DNA of 64,000 nt from Lysobacter sp. FW306-1B-D06B (GTDB lineage: Bacteria > Pseudomonadota > Gammaproteobacteria > Xanthomonadales > Xanthomonadaceae): positions 1,426,001 through 1,490,000 of the forward strand of contig NZ_CP151802.1 of NCBI RefSeq assembly GCF_038446665.1, written 5' to 3'. Made by a program: the position numbers and the translations under genes. This document shows, in pieces, positions 58,612 to 64,000 of this stretch. The notes below the pieces were generated by a model. The model did not search any database. It saw nothing but the letters and a program-made list of their open reading frames with translations, and had not been told where the DNA came from. Each line of letters begins with the position of its first letter. Position 1 is the first letter of the stretch.

Positions 58612-59952
58612 ATGAGCCCCACCCGCGTACTTACCGGCATCACCACCTCGGGCACCCCGCACCTGGGCAATTACGTCGGCGCGATCCGCCCCGCCGTGGC
58701 CGCCAGCCGCGATCCCGGTGTGGAGAGCTTCTATTTCCTCGCCGATTACCACGCCCTCATCAAGGTCCAGGATCCGGCGCGCGTGCAGCGCTCGACGCTG
58801 GAGATCGCCGCGACGTGGCTCGCCTGCGGGCTGGAGCCGGACAAGGTGTGGTTCTACCGCCAGAGCGACGTGCCGGAGGTGCAGGAGCTGACGTGGTTCC
58901 TGACCTGCGTCGCGGGCAAGGGCCTGCTCAACCGCGCGCACGCGTACAAGGCGGCGGTGGACAAGAATCGCGAGACGGGCGAGGACGACGATGCCGGCGT
59001 CAGCGCGGGTCTGTTCATGTACCCGGTGCTGATGGCGGCCGACATCCTCCTGTTCAACGCGAACAAGGTGCCGGTGGGCCGCGATCAGATCCAGCATATC
59101 GAGATGGCGCGCGACATCGGCCAGCGCTTCAACCATCTCTATGGCGAACCGTCGGGCCAAACGTTCTTCGCGCTGCCCGAAGCGGTGATCGACGAAAACG
59201 TGGCGACGCTCCCCGGCCTGGACGGCCGCAAGATGAGCAAAAGCTACGACAACACGATCCCGCTGTTCGTGCCGCGCGAGACGCTGAAGAAGCTGATCTA
59301 TTCCATCGTCACCGATTCGCGTGCACCGGGCGAGGCGAAGGACGCGGACAATTCCAACGTCTTCCAGCTCTACCAGGCATTCGCATCGAACGAAGAAACC
59401 GCGGCGATGCGCAAGGCCTTCGCCGACGGCATCGCGTGGGGTGAAGCGAAGCAGGCGCTGTTCGAGCGCATCGACCGTGAAGTGGCGCCGCTACGCGAGC
59501 GCTACGACGCGTTGATCGCGCAACCTGCCCACATCGAATCCGTGCTGCGTGACGGCGCCAAGCGCCTGCGCGAGCGCTACGCGCGGCCGACGCTGGACAC
59601 GCTGCGTGCAGCGGTGGGCCTGCGCGATCTCTCGCAAGTGCAGTCCACCCACGCGAAGAAGGCCGCAAAGACCGCGGCGCCGACGTTCAAGCAATACCGC
59701 GAGGCCGATGGCCGCTTCTACTTCAAGCTGGTCGACGGTGACCGCGTGCTGCTGCAGAGCGCCGGATTCGATTCGGCGCGCACCGCTGGCCAGCTCATCG
59801 GCCGCCTGAAACAGGAAGGGGGTGCAGCGCTTCGCCAGGTCGAGGCGAACGCGGTGCATCTGGGCGAAGAACTGATCGCTCACCTGCACGAGGGCGTCGA
59901 ACTGACCGAAGTGGTCGAAGCGCTGGCGCAGTTCGCGGCCGAGGACGCATGA
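58612..59952 (+). CDS. trpS: Tryptophanyl-tRNA synthetase with C-terminal extension
   Basis: A 446-residue class I synthetase: GTPHLGNYVGAI (HIGH variant), YFLADYHAL, GRKMSKSYDN (KMSKS). The usual TrpS is about 330-340 residues. Here residues about 345-446 form an extension: a Lys/Ala linker, then KQYREADGRFYFKLVDGDRV and LLQSAGFDSARTAGQLIGRL, which resembles the DUF1508/YegP-type small domain. It overlaps the next gene by 4 bases. Confidence 0.94.
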   Translation: MSPTRVLTGITTSGTPHLGNYVGAIRPAVAASRDPGVESFYFLADYHALIKVQDPARVQRSTLEIAATWLACGLEPDKVWFYRQSDVPEVQELTWFLTCVAGKGLLNRAHAYKAAVDKNRETGEDDDAGVSAGLFMYPVLMAADILLFNANKVPVGRDQIQHIEMARDIGQRFNHLYGEPSGQTFFALPEAVIDENVATLPGLDGRKMSKSYDNTIPLFVPRETLKKLIYSIVTDSRAPGEAKDADNSNVFQLYQAFASNEETAAMRKAFADGIAWGEAKQALFERIDREVAPLRERYDALIAQPAHIESVLRDGAKRLRERYARPTLDTLRAAVGLRDLSQVQSTHAKKAAKTAAPTFKQYREADGRFYFKLVDGDRVLLQSAGFDSARTAGQLIGRLKQEGGAALRQVEANAVHLGEELIAHLHEGVELTEVVEALAQFAAEDA

Positions 59953-60260
59953 ACCCGCTCATCGAGCTCAACCTCGCGCTGATCCTGTTCCTGCCGTGGT
60001 TCGCGATCCTGGGCGCGTTGTACTGGATGTTCCCGCGCAAGCCGCGCACGGCTTCGCGCAAGCTTTTCGACTGCACCGCGCTGTTGCTTGCGTTCACCGC
60101 CTTCCTGCTCAGCCTGTACTGGTCGCACGAGAACGCCGATCCGACGTACGGCAAGATGTGGCAGCAGATCCTCGCCACCGCGGTCGGTTATGGCGTGTTC
60201 CTGGCGGTGCTCACGGTGGCCTTCTTCGTGCGCCGCCGCTGGCTGCGTCGGCGTCACTGA
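59949..60260 (+). CDS. Three-helix membrane protein, function unknown
   Basis: A 103-residue protein with three hydrophobic helices (about 5-27, 43-59, 75-94), a basic loop and a basic C-terminus (RRRWLRRRH). It overlaps trpS by 4 bases (ATGA), so the two are translationally coupled. No named family is recognised. Confidence 0.8.
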   Translation: MNPLIELNLALILFLPWFAILGALYWMFPRKPRTASRKLFDCTALLLAFTAFLLSLYWSHENADPTYGKMWQQILATAVGYGVFLAVLTVAFFVRRRWLRRRH

Positions 60261-60338
60261 CGGCCTGCGACAAAGGCCGCATCGCCGCGCCACGGCCTGC
60301 GACCTAGACTGGACCCCGTCCTCCATGGAGTGCATGGC

Positions 60339-61298
60339 ATGAATGACGCGCACGGCATCGTCACCATCGACACCGGATTCCATCGACCGTATTTCGATGC
60401 CGCGTACCTGATCGTGGAGCACGGCCGTGTTGCCTATGTCGATTGCGGCACGCAGCATTCGCTTCCGGCGATGCTCGATGCGTTGTCGTGGCAGGGCCTT
60501 CGTCCGGAGGACGTGGACTGGCTCATCCTCACCCACGTGCACCTCGATCATGCTGGCGGTGCCGGCGCATTGATGCGCGCGTTGCCGAACGCGCGACTCG
60601 CCGTGCATCCGCGCGGTGCGCCGCACATGATCGACCCCGAGCGCCTCGTCGCTGGCGCAACGGCCGTGTACGGCGAAGCCGAAATGGCGCGCAGCTACGG
60701 CGAGATCGTGCCCGTCGACGCCGCGCGCGTGCGCGAGCTGCACGACGGTGACACCGTCGACCTCGCCGGTCGTCCGCTGCTGTGCATCGACACGCCCGGT
60801 CATGCGCGCCACCACGTGTGCGTGTGGGACGAACGCAGCCGCAGCTGGTTCACCGGCGACACCTTCGGCCTCTCGTATCGCGAGTTCGACAATGCACGCG
60901 GCGAGCCGTTCGTGATTCCCACGACATCGCCGGTGCAGTTCGAACCCGAGCCGTTGAAGGCCTCCATACGCGCCATGCTGTCGCGCGATCCGGTCGCGAT
61001 GCATCTCACGCATTACGGCCGCGTCGGTGACGTGGCGCGTCTGGCGCACGACCTGATCGCGCAGATCGACGCGATGGTGGCACTGGCGCACGCCGCGCAC
61101 GGCCATGCGGATCGTCACGAACGCCTCGTCCAATCGCTGACGCACCTCTACGTTGAACGCGCCACTGCGCACGGTGCACCGCTTACGGCGCAGGAAGCGG
61201 CCGAGCTGCTGGCGATGGACATCGAACTCAACGCCCAGGGACTGGAAATCTGGCTGGCGCGCGAGACCGCGCCACGCCGGCCCGTTCAGGTTCGCTGA
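60339..61298 (+). CDS. Metallo-beta-lactamase-fold hydrolase
   Basis: A 319-residue MBL-fold protein: LTHVHLDHAGGAGAL (HxHxDH), DTPGHARHHVCVWD, WFTGDTFGLSYRE and AMHLTHYG supply the metal ligands. The C-terminal helical extension (about 235-319) is typical of the YcbL/glyoxalase-II-like subgroup of this length. ATG 60339 is chosen over an upstream GTG. The substrate is unknown. Confidence 0.9.
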   Translation: MNDAHGIVTIDTGFHRPYFDAAYLIVEHGRVAYVDCGTQHSLPAMLDALSWQGLRPEDVDWLILTHVHLDHAGGAGALMRALPNARLAVHPRGAPHMIDPERLVAGATAVYGEAEMARSYGEIVPVDAARVRELHDGDTVDLAGRPLLCIDTPGHARHHVCVWDERSRSWFTGDTFGLSYREFDNARGEPFVIPTTSPVQFEPEPLKASIRAMLSRDPVAMHLTHYGRVGDVARLAHDLIAQIDAMVALAHAAHGHADRHERLVQSLTHLYVERATAHGAPLTAQEAAELLAMDIELNAQGLEIWLARETAPRRPVQVR

Positions 61299-61407
61299 AA
61301 CCGGCCCGGAAGGCTGAACAAGCGGGCCGCAGCCGCGCAGGTTGTGGTGCGCGTCACGGGTCGCGACCGGGCCGGAGAGTAGCCTGAGCGACCTTTTGGC
61401 GCCGCCC

Positions 61408-62508
61408 ATGTCCGCCCTCCGCCTGCTCCCGCCAACCCCGCCTGACGAGGCGCGCCGACAGGCCGCGCTGGACGCCTATGCGGTCGTGGGCACGGTGGCG
61501 GAGCAGGCCTACGACGACATCGTCCGCCTGGCCGTGACGTTGTGCGATGCGCCGGCGGCTGCGATCTCGCTGATCGACCACGATCGCCAATGGTTCAAGG
61601 CGCAGATCGGCCTGGACGTGCGCGAGACCGCACGCAGCGAAGCGATCTGCGACCGCGCGATCCGCCAGCCCGACCGCATGCTGGTGGTGGAAGACCTGCA
61701 TCATCATCCCGAACTGCCGCGGCCATCGCTGCGCGTGGACGGTGATGCGCTGCGCTTCTATGCCGGCGTGCCGCTGCTCAGTCCCGACGGCCAGGCGCTC
61801 GGCGTGGTGTGCGTGCTCGACAACAAGCCGCGCACGCTCACCGACGCGCAGCGCGAGGGACTGGAAGTGCTGGCGCGGCAGACGCAGCACCTGCTCGAAC
61901 TGCGCCGGTACGCGCTGGAGCAACGTCGTCTGCTGTCCGAGCGCGAGGCGTTCGCGCAGCGACTGGAAGATGCGCGCGCCGACCTGCAACGCCGCAATGA
62001 TCTGCTCCAGCACAGCGCCACGCACGACGCGCTGACGGGCCTGCTCAACCGTGCCGCACTGGCGCAACTGCGCGAGAATCCCGACGCGATGCGCCAGCTG
62101 CAGCAGGCGCCGTACACGTTGATGCTGCTCGACGTCGATCACTTCAAGGACGTCAACGATCGCCACGGCCACCTGCTCGGCGATCGCGCATTGCGCGCGG
62201 TGGCGGACGCCGTCGCCGCGTCGATACGCGAGGGCGACATCGCCGTGCGGTACGGCGGCGAGGAGTTCCTGATCCTGTTGCCCGACACGCGCCTGGCGCA
62301 GGCGGTGCAGGTGGCCGAACGGATTCGCCAGCGCATCGCGGCTGCACCGTTGCCCTTTGCGCTTACGGTGTCGATCGGGCTTGCGGCGGGCGAGCCGACA
62401 CGCGACTGGTCGGAGCAGGTATTCGACCGCGCCGACCAGGCGCTCTACAAGGCGAAAGCGAACGGACGCGATCGCGTGGTGGTGGACGACACGCCGATGT
62501 TGGGGTGA
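61408..62508 (+). CDS. GAF-GGDEF diguanylate cyclase
   Basis: A 366-residue cytoplasmic protein. GAF domain at about 30-165 (AAISLIDHDRQWFKAQIGLD, FYAGVPLLSPDGQALGVVCV), a coiled segment of about 30 residues and GGDEF domain at about 200-360 (HDALTGLLNRAAL, LLDVDHFKDVNDRHGH, RYGGEEFLILL). GGEEF is an active form. The inhibitory RxxD I-site is not obvious. It makes cyclic-di-GMP. ATG 61408 was chosen as the family-like start. Confidence 0.92.
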   Translation: MSALRLLPPTPPDEARRQAALDAYAVVGTVAEQAYDDIVRLAVTLCDAPAAAISLIDHDRQWFKAQIGLDVRETARSEAICDRAIRQPDRMLVVEDLHHHPELPRPSLRVDGDALRFYAGVPLLSPDGQALGVVCVLDNKPRTLTDAQREGLEVLARQTQHLLELRRYALEQRRLLSEREAFAQRLEDARADLQRRNDLLQHSATHDALTGLLNRAALAQLRENPDAMRQLQQAPYTLMLLDVDHFKDVNDRHGHLLGDRALRAVADAVAASIREGDIAVRYGGEEFLILLPDTRLAQAVQVAERIRQRIAAAPLPFALTVSIGLAAGEPTRDWSEQVFDRADQALYKAKANGRDRVVVDDTPMLG

Positions 62509-62544
62509 GGCAGGCGGCGCGGCAGTGCAGCGCAAGCGGCCTGC

Positions 62545-62931
62545 CTACGCCCACTCGTTCGGCGTCGAGCGAATCTCCGGCTGCTTCATCCGCACCACGC
62601 AGAAGCGCTGTCCCGTCGGCGCTTCCATCACCCACCAGCGCTTCACGAACGCGACCTTCTTCGCGCCGAGCTTCACCAGGCGCTCGGCTTCCGCGTCGAT
62701 GTCATCGGACTCGATGTCCAGATGCACGCGCGAAGGGTGGTCGACCTTCTGCACCTCGATGTACAGATCGCCCGGCGTGTCGCCGAACTGCTGGTATTCG
62801 CAGGTTTCGTCGCCCGCATTGCGATCGGCGATGGTGACGCCCAGCGCCTGCGCCCAGAAATCCGCCGCGGCGTCGAGGTTGTCCGTGTTGCAGTCGATGA
62901 TGAAACCGGCAAGACGGCTGCGATGGGCCAT
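62545..62931 (-). CDS. VOC (glyoxalase/bleomycin-resistance fold) protein
   Basis: A 128-residue VOC protein: RLAGFIIDCNTDNLDAAADFW, WAQALGVTI, LYIEVQKVDHPSRVHLDIES and APTGQRFCVVR. The usual metal His/Glu positions are only partly present. It is a single gene converging on the diguanylate cyclase. Confidence 0.88.
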   Translation of the reverse strand: MAHRSRLAGFIIDCNTDNLDAAADFWAQALGVTIADRNAGDETCEYQQFGDTPGDLYIEVQKVDHPSRVHLDIESDDIDAEAERLVKLGAKKVAFVKRWWVMEAPTGQRFCVVRMKQPEIRSTPNEWA

Positions 62932-63045
62932 GGCGAGACTCCTGTGGAAGGACGTACTGCACCTTGTAACGCAGCTGCTGACAGGGTCATGTCAGCAGTG
63001 GCGCAAGCCGTTCTTCTCCCGACTACACGCAGCCACGCGACTCAT

Positions 63046-63130
63046 GTAGCCCGGGTAAGGCGAAGCCGCACCCGGGGCGTTGCGCGCCTTCCGGCGAGAG
63101 ACCCGGGTGCGCTGCGCTTCCCCGGGCTAC
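63046..63130. repeat. REP-like inverted repeat
   Basis: Two arms of about 31 bases (GTAGCCCGGGTAAGGCGAAG... at 63046 and its near complement ending GGGCTAC at 63130) around a short centre. CCCGGGTGCG/GGGCTAC sequences of this kind are widespread extragenic repeats in proteobacteria. It lies 8 bases from the E2 gene's stop. Confidence 0.75.
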
Positions 63131-63137
63131 GTGTGTA

Positions 63138-64000
63138 TCAGTTCGGCGATGCCATGTCGTCCAGCAGCGCCTTCAGGAAGCGTGCCGCTTCGCCGCCCGT
63201 GCAGGCGCGGTGGTCGAAGGTGAGCGAGATCGGCATGCGGCGATGCACTTCGATACCGCCCATCACGGCGACGACGTCGTGGCTGAGTTTGCCCGCGCCG
63301 ATGATCGCCACGCACGGCGGCACCACCACCGGCGTCGCGTAGCGGCCGGCGAACATGCCGAAGTTCGACAGCGAGATCGTGTAACCGCTGAGTTCCGACG
63401 CCGGGATCGTGCGGTCCTCCACCTGCGCGCGCAGGCGCTGGATCGCGCCGCGCACGCCGGCGCCGTCGAGCATGTCGGCATTGCGCAGCGCCGGGACGAA
63501 CAGGCCGTCCTCGGTGTCCACCGCGATGCCGATGTCCACCTGCGGATGCAGGGTGCGGGTCAGCGTGTCGCCGTCGAACCACGCGTTGAGCGCCGGCACG
63601 GTCTTGCATGCGGCGACGATCGCGCGAACCAGGCGCGCGGTGATGTCCTGCTTGCCGATCCATGCGTGCAGGTCGGCGTCGTCGCACAGCGTGGTCGGCA
63701 CGACCTTCGCGTGCGCGTCTGCCATCACGCGCGCCATGTTGCGGCGCACGCCCTTGAGCTGCTCCGGCTGGCCGCTGGCGGCCACGCCCGGCGGCTGCGT
63801 GCGCATCGGCTTGCCGGCCTGCGACAGCGTGCTGCGCGCGGCCTGCGGTGCGGGAGCGGGTGTCGGTGCAGCGGCCACGGCGCGATCGGCGGCGCGTACG
63901 ACCGGCGCGGCGCCGGCCTTGGCCGAACCGTCGGCGGCGGCGCGCTTCACATCGTCCATCGTCACCACGCCGTCGCTGCCGGTGGCGCGCACGCGCGAGA
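63138..64000 (-). CDS. 2-oxo acid dehydrogenase E2 (dihydrolipoamide acyltransferase), C-terminal part (cut by window edge)
   Basis: The frame is open to the window edge. The visible part has the end of the peripheral-subunit-binding domain (RATGSDGVVTMDDV), an Ala/Pro linker and the catalytic domain (KGVRRNMARVMADAHAKVVP, DIGIAVDTEDGLFVPALRNA, SLSNFGMFAGRYATPVVVPP). The catalytic motif reads DHRACTGGEAARF, so Asp of HxxxDG is Thr, a variant found in some branched-chain-type E2 proteins. Lipoyl domain is outside. Confidence 0.92.
   Translation of the reverse strand, partial: SRVRATGSDGVVTMDDVKRAAADGSAKAGAAPVVRAADRAVAAAPTPAPAPQAARSTLSQAGKPMRTQPPGVAASGQPEQLKGVRRNMARVMADAHAKVVPTTLCDDADLHAWIGKQDITARLVRAIVAACKTVPALNAWFDGDTLTRTLHPQVDIGIAVDTEDGLFVPALRNADMLDGAGVRGAIQRLRAQVEDRTIPASELSGYTISLSNFGMFAGRYATPVVVPPCVAIIGAGKLSHDVVAVMGGIEVHRRMPISLTFDHRACTGGEAARFLKALLDDMASPN

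Overview
The window is high-GC DNA from a gammaproteobacterium, most likely a Lysobacter-like member of the Xanthomonadaceae. That placement is inference: it rests on the PhoP/PhoQ-like pair preceded by a PepSY-like protein, a TrpS with a C-terminal extension, tandem entericidin lipoproteins, and the neighbourhood of birA, coaX, a SPOR protein and an arginase.

Left block (1-8.8 kb, + strand apart from one small gene): a compact nitrite/nitric oxide respiration module. It holds the end of hemN, a four-cysteine Fnr/Dnr regulator, a quinol-type nitric oxide reductase, nnrS, a SirB2-like membrane protein, a small Cys-tailed protein on the minus strand, copper nitrite reductase nirK, nirV and a SCO/SenC copper chaperone that is broken off at its 3' end. 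Four FNR-type boxes (TTGAC-N4-GTCAA-like) precede norB, nnrS and nirK and lie upstream of the small Cys-tailed gene, so the block looks like one oxygen/NO-responsive regulon. No nitrate reductase or nitrous oxide reductase is in the window.

Middle block (about 8.8-47.1 kb): an accessory region that looks like a genomic island ending in a tyrosine recombinase placed against the 5' end of dusA. It is rich in broken genes: the truncated senC, a frameshifted histidine kinase, an epoxide-hydrolase tail, and an autotransporter with an internal 1.16-kb duplication, an in-frame stop and no signal peptide. It is also rich in small redox and detoxification enzymes: seven short-chain dehydrogenases, two quinol-monooxygenase-like ABM proteins, a flavin reductase, pirin, two DoxX proteins, WrbA, a quinone oxidoreductase, an isochorismatase, three SnoaL-like proteins, a CMD protein and a DJ-1/PfpI protein. 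They are arranged in several divergent operons under AraC, LysR and a large beta-propeller two-component system. A family of short palindromes (arms ATGTCCGCT / AGCGGACAT) occurs nine times, only between 8.9 and 45.9 kb, mostly where two genes converge. This family is the most interesting unexplained signal in the window.

Right block (47.1-64 kb): housekeeping chromosome. It holds dusA, an amidinotransferase-like gene, a PepSY-like protein, PhoP/PhoQ-type regulators, mtfA, birA-coaX-SPOR, tRNA-Thr(TGT), arginase, three entericidin-like lipoproteins each followed by its own terminator, CsbD, trpS, a metallo-beta-lactamase-fold hydrolase, a GAF-GGDEF diguanylate cyclase, a VOC protein, a REP-like inverted repeat and the start-truncated (window edge) E2 subunit of a 2-oxo acid dehydrogenase.
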